From Streptomyces sp. NBC_00464 (GTDB lineage: Bacteria; Actinomycetota; Actinomycetes; Streptomycetales; Streptomycetaceae), in contig NZ_CP107899.1 in the NCBI RefSeq assembly GCF_036013915.1, positions 2,108,001-2,172,000 of the forward strand: a stretch of 64,000 bases of DNA, written 5' to 3'. Position 1 is the first letter of the stretch; each line of letters begins with the position of its first letter. Shown here one piece after another: positions 49,938 through 57,723 of the stretch. The position numbers and the translations under genes are program-made. The notes beneath the pieces were generated by a model. That model searched no databases, was not told the origin of the DNA, and saw nothing but the letters and a program-made list of their open reading frames with translations.

Positions 49938-51389
49938 CTAGCTGCGCAGAGCCTGGACGGCCGCCTCCAGCCGCTTGCCGAAGTCACCGTCGGCCTGGCG
50001 GAAGTTGTTGATCGCGCGCTCGGCGATGTCCTCGCGCGAGACCTTCGCTATGAACCCCGCGAGGTTGTCGATCAGCCGGCTCTTCTCGTCCTCGGAGTAG
50101 AGCCGGTAGAGGTTCCCGGCCTGCACGAAGTCGTTGTCCTCGGCGTGGCTCGGCGCCTCGTGGGCACCCGTGCCGCCCGTGACCTGAGTGGCCTCCCACA
50201 GGGGGCGGTCGGTCTGGACCGGTCCGCCGAAGCTGTTCGGCTCGTAGTTCTTCGCGCCCTTGTGGCGGCCGTCGTACAGGTACCCGTCACGGCTGTTGGT
50301 GCGTGCCTCGGTGGCGTGCGGGCGGTTGACCGGCAGGTGGTCGGCGTTGATCCCGACGCGGTAGCGGTGCGCGTCGCCGTACGCGAAGAGACGGCCCTGG
50401 AGCATCTTGTCCGGGGACGGACCGATGCCGGGCACGAAGTGGGCGGGACTGAAGATCGACTGCTCGGTCTCGGCGAAGATGTTCTCCGGGTTCCGGTTGA
50501 GCTCCAGCTTGCCTATCTCGACCGGCGGGTAGTCCTCGTGAGGCCACACCTTGGTGAGGTCGAACGGATTGAACCGGTACGTCGCCGCCTCGGCCGCAGG
50601 CATGATCTGGACCTGCACGGTCCAGGACGGGAACTCACCCCGTTCGATGGACTCACGCAGATCGCGCTGGTGGCTGTCCGGGTCCTCGCCGGCGAGCTTG
50701 TTGGCCTCGTCCTGGGTGAGGTTCTTGATGCCCTGGTCGGTCTTGAAGTGGTATTTGACCCAGAAGACCTCGCCGGCCTCGTTGCTCCACTGGTAGGTGT
50801 GCGAGCCGTAGCCGTTCATGTGGCGGAGCGTGGCCGGGATCCCCCGGTCACCGAAGAGCCAGGTCACCTGGTGGGTGGACTCGGGCGACAGACCCCAGAA
50901 GTCCCAGACGTTGTCCGCCTCCTGCGAGCCCGTGTACGGGTCACGCTTCTGGGTGTGGATGAAGTCGGGGAACTTGATGGCGTCCTTGATGAAGAACACC
51001 GGGGTGTTGTTGCCGACGAGGTCGTAGTTGCCGTCCTCGGTGTAGAACTTCAGCGCGAAACCGCGCGGGTCGCGCACCGCGTCGGCCGAGCCGAGGTTGC
51101 CGGCGACCGTGGAGAAGCGCAGGAAGGTCTCGGTCTGCTTGCCGACCTCGGAGAGGAACTTCGCCCGCGTCCACTGCGAGACGTCACGGGTCAGCGTGAA
51201 GGTGCCGTACGCACCGGCACCGCGGGCGTGCACGATGCGCTCCGGAATGCGCTCACGGTTGAAGTGCGCGAGCTTCTCCAGCAGCGACTGGTCCTGCACC
51301 AGGACCGGACCGCCGATGCCCGCCGTCTGGCTGTTCTGGTTGTCGGCGACCGGTGCGCCGGCCTCCGTGGTGAGCGGTCCCTGTGTCAC
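49938..51389 (-). CDS. catA: Monofunctional haem catalase
   Basis: The 483-residue enzyme is a small-subunit clade catalase. [14 protein letters not shown] carries the distal His, [27 protein letters not shown] follows, and the proximal haem region is [14 protein letters not shown] with the Tyr ligand. It disproportionates H2O2. I chose the GTG at 51389 ([11 protein letters not shown]), with AGGAGG at good spacing; further upstream the frame is open but lies in the promoter. It is divergent from the Fur-family catR, whose homologue represses catA in S. coelicolor under reducing conditions. A perfect sigma-70-type promoter with an operator-like palindrome precedes it. Confidence 0.95.
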   Translation of the reverse strand: MTQGPLTTEAGAPVADNQNSQTAGIGGPVLVQDQSLLEKLAHFNRERIPERIVHARGAGAYGTFTLTRDVSQWTRAKFLSEVGKQTETFLRFSTVAGNLGSADAVRDPRGFALKFYTEDGNYDLVGNNTPVFFIKDAIKFPDFIHTQKRDPYTGSQEADNVWDFWGLSPESTHQVTWLFGDRGIPATLRHMNGYGSHTYQWSNEAGEVFWVKYHFKTDQGIKNLTQDEANKLAGEDPDSHQRDLRESIERGEFPSWTVQVQIMPAAEAATYRFNPFDLTKVWPHEDYPPVEIGKLELNRNPENIFAETEQSIFSPAHFVPGIGPSPDKMLQGRLFAYGDAHRYRVGINADHLPVNRPHATEARTNSRDGYLYDGRHKGAKNYEPNSFGGPVQTDRPLWEATQVTGGTGAHEAPSHAEDNDFVQAGNLYRLYSEDEKSRLIDNLAGFIAKVSREDIAERAINNFRQADGDFGKRLEAAVQALRS

Positions 51390-51477
51390 GTGCGCCTCCT
51401 GCGTGGTTCCTGCACATTCGCCATGCCGTCGAGCCGTCATGGCGAGCACAGCCTGTCCTGCCCCTATGTCGTATCCG

Positions 51478-51505
51478 ATCCTACAATGGACTAAGTCCAA
51501 GTCAA
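51478..51505 (-). promoter_or_regulatory. Catalase promoter with a palindrome in the spacer
   Basis: Reverse strand: TTGACT (51505-51500), 16-bp spacer, TAGGAT (51483-51478), a close match to the vegetative TTGAC-N16-18-TAGRRT consensus. The spacer contains the 13-bp palindrome TGGACTTAGTCCA (51487-51499), a likely CatR site that would block polymerase. Confidence 0.8.
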
Positions 51506-51564
51506 GGCAGCATCCAAAGCCACACCCGTTCGGGATCCGCATCCCCCGCTGTTAGGCTTGCGCC

Positions 51565-51984
51565 ATGAGTGACCTGCTGGAACGACTTCGTGGACGCGGC
51601 TGGCGCATGACTGCGCAGCGGCGCGTCGTGGCCGAGGTTCTCGACGGGGATCACGTGCACCTGACAGCCGACGAGGTCCACGCACGGGCCGTCGCCAAGC
51701 TGCCCGAGATCTCCCGCGCCACCGTCTACAACACCCTGGGCGAGATGGTGACCCTCGGCGAGGTCATCGAGGTCTCCACCGACCGCCGGGCCAAGCGTTA
51801 CGACCCGAACGCACACCGCCCCCACCACCACCTGGTCTGCGCGAAGTGCGGCGCCATCCGCGACGTGCACCCGGCGGGCGACCCGCTCGCGGACCTGCCG
51901 GCCGGAGAGCGTTTCGGCTTCATGATCTCCGGCGTCGAGATGACGTACCGCGGGATCTGCCCGAACTGCGCCGCGGCCGCCTGA
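51565..51984 (+). CDS. catR: Fur/PerR-family peroxide repressor CatR
   Basis: The 139-residue regulator has a Fur winged helix (MTAQRRVVAEVL, EISRATVYNTLGEMVTLGEV), the metal-binding region HRPHHHLVCAKCG (His-rich with CAKC), and a second cysteine pair CPNC near the end that holds the structural zinc. This is the PerR-like group; S. coelicolor CatR represses catA and itself. It starts at ATG 51565, divergent from the catalase with 175 bp between starts, so one operator region can serve both. A hairpin lies 18 bp after the stop. Confidence 0.92.
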   Translation: MSDLLERLRGRGWRMTAQRRVVAEVLDGDHVHLTADEVHARAVAKLPEISRATVYNTLGEMVTLGEVIEVSTDRRAKRYDPNAHRPHHHLVCAKCGAIRDVHPAGDPLADLPAGERFGFMISGVEMTYRGICPNCAAAA

Positions 51985-52001
51985 CCCCCACCACTCCCCC
52001 G

Positions 52002-52026
52002 CCCTCACCGGACGTTCCGGTGGGGG
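52002..52026 (+). terminator. Terminator after catR
   Basis: CCCTCACCGGA (52002-52012) pairs with TCCGGTGGGGG (52016-52026), eleven pairs with one G-U, loop CGT. Confidence 0.65.
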
Positions 52027-52181
52027 CGTTCCGCATGGGCCCGGACGCCCCTGCGGCACACCCTCTTGCGCACACTCCCCGCGCACCCCCTTCCCGAATC
52101 TGACGGGTCGTCATATCGTCATCGGCGATCACAGCCGCCCACGCGACGGCTGCGCACCTCGATGTGTACGAGGAGAGACCC

Positions 52182-53000
52182 GTGGGAGACCCGCACCCGA
52201 ACCCACCCCAGGCAACCGCGCCACCGACCACCGCCCCCAAGCTCCACGCCCGCGCGCTCTCCCGCTCCTTCGGGCGGGGCACCAAGGCTCTGGCAGCCCT
52301 CGGCCCCGTCGATCTCGACATCGCGCCGGGTGAGTTCACCTGCATCGTCGGACCGTCCGGCTGCGGCAAGTCCACCCTGCTGAGGATCGCGGCCGGGCTC
52401 CTGCGCCCCAGCGCCGGGGAACTGTCCATCCGTACGACATCGCCCCGCCCGGCCGCGATGATCTTCCAGGACTACGGGATCCATGACTGGAAGACCGTCC
52501 TCGCCAACGTCCGCTTCGGCCTCGACATCCAGCGCACGCCCCGCCGGGTGGCCGACGCCAGGGCGCGCGACTGGCTGGACCGGCTGGGCCTCGCCGACTT
52601 CGCCGGCGCCTATCCCGCCGAGCTCTCCGGCGGGATGCGCCAGCGGGTGGCGATCGCCCGCGCGCTCGCCGTCGAGCCCGAGATCCTGCTCATGGACGAG
52701 CCGTTCGCGGCGCTCGACGCACAGCTGCGCACGATCATGCAGGACGAACTGCTCGACCTCACCCAGACCACCCGCACCACCACCCTGTTCATCACCCACA
52801 GCCTGGAGGAGGCGATCGTGCTCGGGGACCGGGTCCTCGTGATGTCCGCCAGACCGGGCCGGATCATCGCCGAGCACCGCCCGCCGTTCGCCCGGCCGCG
52901 CACCGGTGGCATCCGCTCGACACCCGAGTTCACCGCGCTGAAGAGCGAGTTGTGGGAACTGCTGCGCGGCGAGGTCGGCGGAGAGGCGGCGACGGTATGA
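52182..53000 (+). CDS. ABC transporter ATPase, TauB/SsuB (nitrate/sulfonate/taurine) type
   Basis: The 272-residue ATPase has Walker A CIVGPSGCGKSTLLR, signature LSGGMRQRVAIARAL, Walker B ILLMDEPFAALD and the H-loop LFITHSLEEAIVLGDR. The Q-loop IFQDYGIHDWKTVLANV matches the TauB/SsuB/ThiQ-like family. The chosen GTG at 52182 has GAGGAG directly before it; an earlier ATG at 52164 is possible. The stop overlaps the permease ATG as ATGA (52997-53000). It is the first gene of a three-gene importer. The substrate is not evident: sulfonates, pyrimidine precursors and nitrate are all transported by relatives. Confidence 0.88.
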   Translation: MGDPHPNPPQATAPPTTAPKLHARALSRSFGRGTKALAALGPVDLDIAPGEFTCIVGPSGCGKSTLLRIAAGLLRPSAGELSIRTTSPRPAAMIFQDYGIHDWKTVLANVRFGLDIQRTPRRVADARARDWLDRLGLADFAGAYPAELSGGMRQRVAIARALAVEPEILLMDEPFAALDAQLRTIMQDELLDLTQTTRTTTLFITHSLEEAIVLGDRVLVMSARPGRIIAEHRPPFARPRTGGIRSTPEFTALKSELWELLRGEVGGEAATV

Positions 53001-53866
53001 GCACAGCCGTGAAGTCCACGAGCGTCGAGGAACAGGTCCTGGTCCGCAGGCCGGGTCCGCAGGAACTCCATCCCGTACGCACCCACCGCAGGCGCCGCAC
53101 CCTGGAGATCGCGCTCGCCGTCGCCGTACCGCTGCTCCTGGTGCTGCTGTGGCAACTGGCCGCCGCCAGGTCCTGGATCGACGACCGCGTCTACCCCGCG
53201 CCCTCCACCATTCTGGCCGACGGCTGGGACCGTGCGGCCGACGGCGATCTGTGGCCGGACGTGTGGGCCACGCTCAAGCGGGTTCTCGGCGGCTATGCGA
53301 TCGGCACGGTCGCGGGCTACGCCCTCGGCCTGCTGATGGGTTCGCTCGCACTCGTCCGGGCCGCGCTGGAACCGCTGCTCGACGCCCTGTACGTCGTACC
53401 GAAACTGGCGCTCCTGCCCGTCTTCCTCAATATGTTCGGCCTCGGCGAAGGGCCGCAGATCGCCTTGGTCGCCGCCACCGTCTTCTTCTTCGTCTGGATC
53501 TCGACGATGGCGGCCGTGCTCGCCGTTCCGTCCGGTCACCGGGACGCCGGGCAGGTGTTCGGCGCCTCGCCCTGGCAGATGTTCCGGCACATCCTGCTGC
53601 CCGCCTCGCTCCCCGCCGTCCTGGTCGGTGCGCGGATCGCGGCGGGAGTGGCGGTGCTGGTCATCGTCGCCTCGGAGCAGATCGCGGCGGCCGACGGGCT
53701 GGGACACCTGATCTTCGACTCCCGCGCCCTGTTCCAGAACGACGTGATGTTCGTCGGCATCGTCTGTGTGGCGGTGCTCGGCGTCGTCTTCTCCGAAGTG
53801 GTGCGGATCGCGGGCCGGCTGCTCACCCCGTGGGCCCCGCGCGACCGCGGCCGCAGTCAGTCGTGA
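52997..53866 (+). CDS. ABC transporter permease, TauC/SsuC type
   Basis: The 289-residue permease has about six helices and the EAA-like loop VFGASPWQMFRHILLPASLPAVLVG. The N-terminal 35 residues are basic and hydrophilic, and the first helix is LEIALAVAVPLLLVLLWQLA. TauC/SsuC proteins have the same layout. It overlaps the ATPase gene by 4 bp and is followed 32 bp later by the binding-protein gene, so the order is ATPase-permease-binding protein. A low-conservation tail (APRDRGRSQS) ends it. Confidence 0.88.
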   Translation: MSTAVKSTSVEEQVLVRRPGPQELHPVRTHRRRRTLEIALAVAVPLLLVLLWQLAAARSWIDDRVYPAPSTILADGWDRAADGDLWPDVWATLKRVLGGYAIGTVAGYALGLLMGSLALVRAALEPLLDALYVVPKLALLPVFLNMFGLGEGPQIALVAATVFFFVWISTMAAVLAVPSGHRDAGQVFGASPWQMFRHILLPASLPAVLVGARIAAGVAVLVIVASEQIAAADGLGHLIFDSRALFQNDVMFVGIVCVAVLGVVFSEVVRIAGRLLTPWAPRDRGRSQS

Positions 53867-53898
53867 ACGGCTCCACCCGCTCCCCTTACGGAGGAACT

Positions 53899-55047
53899 GT
53901 GCGTACACGTACCCCCTTCACCTGCACCGTTGTGCTCGTGGCGGCGTCACTGCTCGGCGCGGCAGGCTGCGCCGGGAACGACACCTCGGACGACGCCGAC
54001 GCCGCTGCCGCCGCACCGCGCACCGTCAAACCGGTCGCCGGCTGCGGCACCGGCGGCTGGACCGATCCCTCGGATCTCGCGCCCGGCCGCAAGCCCGCCC
54101 GCTGCGACAAGGGCGCTCCGGCCCCCCAACCCCTCGCGAAGAAGCGGAAGATCACCGTCGCCACCGGCACCCTGAGCGCGGAGTACGTCGCTCCGCTCCA
54201 GGTCGCGGTCGCCAAGGGCGAGTTCGAGAAGGAGGGTCTCGACGTCTCCCTGAAGGTGCTCCCCACCCCGGACGCCCTGCCCCTGCTCGCCAAGGGGGAC
54301 GTCGACGCGCAGTGGGCGGCTCCCGAGGCCGCGGTGATGAACGGCATCAACGGCGGCTTCGCCATCAAGTGGGTCGCGGGAAACTTCTCCCCCGACCCGG
54401 CCTCGAAGAGCGGCCTGTGGGTACGCCTCAAGGACGGAGAGAGCGCCGATCACGTGGACATGGCGGGGCGGAAGCTCGGCACGATGATCGGCAAGGGCTC
54501 GGTGATCGCGTATCCGATGGACACCTCACTGAAGAAGCACGGCGGCGGCCTCGACAAGATCAGCTTCCAGCAGCTCGGCTCCGCGGACGTGCTCACGGCC
54601 CTGCAGAACGGCGGCGTGGACTCCGCCTGGCTGCTCGACCCGATCTGGCGGAAGGTGGACGGCGACAAGAAGTACGCCTTCCTCGGCGGCCAGCCGGTGG
54701 GAGAACCGCTCGGCGGGCTGCTCTTCGGGCCCAACCTGCTGAACAAGGACCCGGACGCGGGCGTCGCCTTCCTCAGGGCCTACATCCGCACGGTGAACAC
54801 CTACTTCGCGGGCGACTACAAGTCCGATCCCGCCTTCGTCACCGAACTGGCCGGGCTGATGAAGACCGATGAGGCCACCCTGCGGTCGACACCGTCGATG
54901 CGGATGGACTGGGAGATCCGCAAGGGCACGACGGACCGGCTGCAGAAGGCGTACGCCGACTCGGGCGTCTCGGAGGGCGCTCCGGTGCCCGAGGACAAGG
55001 CCGTGGACCGGGCGATGTACGGGGAAGCGGTGGGCCACAAGCCCTGA
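53899..55047 (+). CDS. ABC transporter substrate-binding lipoprotein, NMT1/SsuA type
   Basis: The 382-residue protein has a lipoprotein signal (VRTRTPFTCTVVLVAASLLG then AAGC, Cys27) and an SBP family with KRKITVATGTLSAEYVAPLQVAVAKGEF, typical of SsuA/TauA/NMT1. It begins with GTG 53899 after GGAGGA. A linker of about 60 residues with two more cysteines (GCGTGGW, ARCDKG) precedes the binding domain; this is longer than in E. coli relatives and could form a disulfide loop. It would bring a small organosulfur or pyrimidine-like ligand to the importer. A strong hairpin follows. Confidence 0.87.
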   Translation: MRTRTPFTCTVVLVAASLLGAAGCAGNDTSDDADAAAAAPRTVKPVAGCGTGGWTDPSDLAPGRKPARCDKGAPAPQPLAKKRKITVATGTLSAEYVAPLQVAVAKGEFEKEGLDVSLKVLPTPDALPLLAKGDVDAQWAAPEAAVMNGINGGFAIKWVAGNFSPDPASKSGLWVRLKDGESADHVDMAGRKLGTMIGKGSVIAYPMDTSLKKHGGGLDKISFQQLGSADVLTALQNGGVDSAWLLDPIWRKVDGDKKYAFLGGQPVGEPLGGLLFGPNLLNKDPDAGVAFLRAYIRTVNTYFAGDYKSDPAFVTELAGLMKTDEATLRSTPSMRMDWEIRKGTTDRLQKAYADSGVSEGAPVPEDKAVDRAMYGEAVGHKP

Positions 55048-55076
55048 GCCGGGGGCACGGAGGCACGCGGTATGCA

Positions 55077-55112
55077 CAGAGGGCCGGATCCTCGAAAGGA
55101 TCCGGCCCTCTG
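55077..55112. terminator. Shared terminator of the importer operon and tRNA-fMet copy 1
   Basis: CAGAGGGCCGGATCC (55077-55091) with GGATCCGGCCCTCTG (55098-55112), loop TCGAAA; a 15-bp perfect stem lying between the converging SBP and tRNA genes. Confidence 0.85.
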
Positions 55113-55119
55113 TCTTCAG

Positions 55120-55193
55120 TAGCGGGGACAGGATTTGAACCTGCGACCTCTGGGTTATGAGCCCAGCGAGCTACCGAGCTGCTCCACCCCGCG
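55120..55193 (-). tRNA. Initiator tRNA-fMet (CAU), copy 1
   Basis: On the reverse strand a 74-nt cloverleaf: acceptor CGCGGGG / CCCCGCT, D arm GAGC-AGCTCGGTA-GCTC, anticodon arm CTGGG-CTCATAA-CCCAG with anticodon CAU, T arm GCAGG-TTCAAAT-CCTGT. Three G:C pairs next to the anticodon loop and an unpaired position 1/72 (C/U) mark it as the initiator. The CCA end is not encoded. The 74 nt are identical to the copy at 57598-57671. Confidence 0.95.
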
Positions 55194-55326
55194 TCGTTGT
55201 GATTGCAACTCTACGTCACGCCCTGGACCAGCGCAAATCCCTTTCATCGGGGCCCGGCGGGCCTCCCGGAGCCCCCTCAGCAGGCGACTCGGCAGGCCCA
55301 CTCAGGAGAGGCCCCGGAGGCTGCCG

Positions 55327-57384
55327 CTACGCGGTCAGCTCCTGGTGCAGTGCCTCGCGCAGCCGCGCCGCCCGCTCCGAGACCTCCGCGGGCCCCAGCT
55401 CGACGGCCCGCGCACACCACCGCTGCCCCTCGGTGAGCTCACCGCGGCGCGCGGCCAGCAGGGCCAGGCGCAGGGCGGCCCGCCCGTGTCCGTCGTCGGC
55501 GGCACGGCTCCACCACAGGGCGGCCTCACGCTCACTGCCCTCGCGGGCCAGCAGCAGTCCGAGGTTGAAGGCCCCGTTGCGGCTGCCCGCCTCGGCCGCC
55601 GCCCGGTACCAGCGGGCGGCGCTCTCCACGTCTCCCCGGGCCGCGGCGAGCATGCCGACGCGCACCTGGGCGCGGCGGTGCCCCTGCTCGGCGGCGCGCT
55701 CGTACCACTCCTCGCACTCGGTCTTGTCCGGCATGGCCTCACCGAGCGCGGGCGGACCGGGCGGCGGCCGGCGCGCGTCCAGCAGCCCGGCCAGCCGGAA
55801 GGCGGCCTCCGCGCTGCCGCCGCCCGCCGCGCAGCGCAGGTGGCGCTCGGCCTCGCGCTCCTGGCCGTGGTGCAGCAGCGCCATGCCCACCTGGAGCGCC
55901 GCCTCGGTGTGGCCGGCCGCCGCGGCACGCTCGTACCAGAGCAGGGCCGTACGGTCCTCGTCCCGCCCGGCGTGCAGGATGCCGAGGTTGAAGGCGGCGT
56001 CGACGCTGCCCGCCTCGGCCGCCTTGGAGAACCAGGGCTCCGCACCGGTCGCGTCGCCCGCCTGGAGCAGGAGCACGGCCAGCGCGTTGGCGGCCTCGCG
56101 GTGGCCGGCGTAGGCGGCGCGCCGGTACCACTGCTCCGCCTGCGGTGTGCGATCCTGGGCGGCACAGAGCAGCCCGAGGTTGTACGCGCCGTTGACGTCG
56201 CCCGCGTCCATCGCCGCGCGGTACCAGCGCTCGGCGGTCTGCTGCTCGCCCCGGGCCGCGTGCAGCGCACCGAGTGCGTTGGCGGCGTTGCCGTCGCCGT
56301 CCTGGGCGGCGCGCAGCCACCACACGGCGGCGCTCTCCTGGTCCCCCGCGTCGCGCAGCAGGAAGCCGAGCGCGCAGGCGGCCCGCGCCTCACCGGCCTT
56401 GGCGGAGATGAGGTACCAGCGGCCGGCCTCCTTGAGCTCGCCGCGCTGTTCGAGGATGGCGCCGAGGTGCAGAGCGGCACGCCGGTGTCCGCGGGCGGCC
56501 GACTGCCGGTACCACTGCTCGGCCTCGCCCACGCGTCGCGCGTCGGGGCCGGCGACCGGGCTGTCGTCCTTGCGCGCCACGGGCCCGCGCACTCCGGCGC
56601 CGGCCTCGGTCTCGGGTCCGGTACGGGGACCCAGGCCGGGGCGGCCGAACGCGTCGTGAGCGCCGTCCTTCGCGTTGCGCTCCAGCATGCGGGCCAGCCG
56701 GTACGCCGCCTCGCGGTGTCCCTGCTCGGCGGCGGCGCGCAGCCAGCGCTCGGCGCCGACGTCGCTGCGGTGTTCCAGCAGGTCTGCGAGGGCGTACGCC
56801 CCCAGCGCGTGGCCCTGCTCGGCGGACTGCCGCAGCCAGTACTCGGCGCCGGGCTCGTCACCGCGCTCGCGGTAGTGGCGGCCCAGCGCGTGCGCGGCGG
56901 CGGCGGAACCGGCGACGGCCGCGATCCGCCACCAGCCGGCCGCCTCGTCCGCGTATCCGCGCTGGTGCAGGAGGACGCCCAGGTTGTTGGCCGCGGCACG
57001 GTCGCCGTCGGCGGTGGCCGCGCGCAGATAGGACTCGGCGCCGCTCAGGTCGCCCCGGCGCAGCAGCAGTGCGCCGAGCACGCTCATCGAGGTGGTGTCC
57101 CCGGCGTCGGCGGCACGGCGGTGGCGCGCCTCGCTCTCGGCGTTGTCCGCGCTCGCCGCGGTCTCCGCACTCTCGGCGTTCTCCACGCCGTCGGCGGTCT
57201 CTGCGGTCTCTGCACTGTCGACGGTCGCGGCACACTCCGCAGTCTCGGCGGTCTCGATGTGGTCGTTGTACTGCGTGACGGCATCAGCAAATGCCACATC
57301 CGCTACATTTTCCGCCGGATGGACGCGCTGATGCACAAACCGCCCTGTCTCCAACAGAGTTGCCCTGTCCCCCATAAATACCAT
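55327..57384 (-). CDS. Large Sel1-like/TPR repeat protein
   Basis: The 685-residue soluble protein is built of about fifteen Sel1-like repeats of roughly 36 residues (for example AERWLRAAAEQGHREAAYRL, AERWYRAAMDAGDVNGAYNL, AEPWFSKAAEAGSVDAAFNL), each with W/Y, A and G at fixed places. A variable N-terminal stretch (about residues 45-85) consists of ETA/ENA repeats. A linker near 255-290 (GPRTGPETEAGAGVRGPV) splits the repeat array into two solenoids. Sel1 proteins scaffold protein complexes; the partner is unknown. It lies between two identical tRNA-fMet genes on the same strand. The ATG at 57384 or the one at 57375 may start it. Confidence 0.85.
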   Translation of the reverse strand: MVFMGDRATLLETGRFVHQRVHPAENVADVAFADAVTQYNDHIETAETAECAATVDSAETAETADGVENAESAETAASADNAESEARHRRAADAGDTTSMSVLGALLLRRGDLSGAESYLRAATADGDRAAANNLGVLLHQRGYADEAAGWWRIAAVAGSAAAAHALGRHYRERGDEPGAEYWLRQSAEQGHALGAYALADLLEHRSDVGAERWLRAAAEQGHREAAYRLARMLERNAKDGAHDAFGRPGLGPRTGPETEAGAGVRGPVARKDDSPVAGPDARRVGEAEQWYRQSAARGHRRAALHLGAILEQRGELKEAGRWYLISAKAGEARAACALGFLLRDAGDQESAAVWWLRAAQDGDGNAANALGALHAARGEQQTAERWYRAAMDAGDVNGAYNLGLLCAAQDRTPQAEQWYRRAAYAGHREAANALAVLLLQAGDATGAEPWFSKAAEAGSVDAAFNLGILHAGRDEDRTALLWYERAAAAGHTEAALQVGMALLHHGQEREAERHLRCAAGGGSAEAAFRLAGLLDARRPPPGPPALGEAMPDKTECEEWYERAAEQGHRRAQVRVGMLAAARGDVESAARWYRAAAEAGSRNGAFNLGLLLAREGSEREAALWWSRAADDGHGRAALRLALLAARRGELTEGQRWCARAVELGPAEVSERAARLREALHQELTA

Positions 57385-57552
57385 CGTCGCACCACCCGCA
57401 ACCCGCGTACACCTGGTATATCGCGGCCAGTGAGGTCACTTCAGCGTTTTGTCGACATGCCCACAGAGAGACAAGTCAAACACGCTCGTGCCCAACTCGC
57501 GCTCCACGAACCGCACTTCACGCAGACTGCACAAAAAAGTCACCACGGCATG

Positions 57553-57590
57553 ACGAAGGCCCGGATCCCCTGGAGGATCCGGGCCTTCGT
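57553..57590 (-). terminator. Terminator after tRNA-fMet copy 2
   Basis: ACGAAGGCCCGGATCC (57553-57568) with GGATCCGGGCCTTCGT (57575-57590), loop CCTGGA; a perfect 16-bp stem 7 bp from the mature 3' end on the reverse strand. Confidence 0.88.
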
Positions 57591-57597
57591 CTTTCAG

Positions 57598-57671
57598 TAG
57601 CGGGGACAGGATTTGAACCTGCGACCTCTGGGTTATGAGCCCAGCGAGCTACCGAGCTGCTCCACCCCGCG
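57598..57671 (-). tRNA. Initiator tRNA-fMet (CAU), copy 2
   Basis: Identical in all 74 nt to copy 1, with the same 9-bp GTCGTTGTG on the 5' side (forward-strand orientation). The same initiator signatures apply. Its terminator hairpin differs in sequence from that of copy 1 but shares GGATCC arms and position. Confidence 0.95.
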
Positions 57672-57723
57672 TCGTTGTGTTCAAACCGTACCACGACGCG
57701 GGGATGAAGCTTTACCGAGTTAC

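Noticed and set aside
55120..57671. Integrated element bounded by the two tRNA-fMet genes
   Set aside because: There is no integrase, excisionase or att-like partial tRNA copy; both tRNA genes are complete and the gene between has normal base composition.
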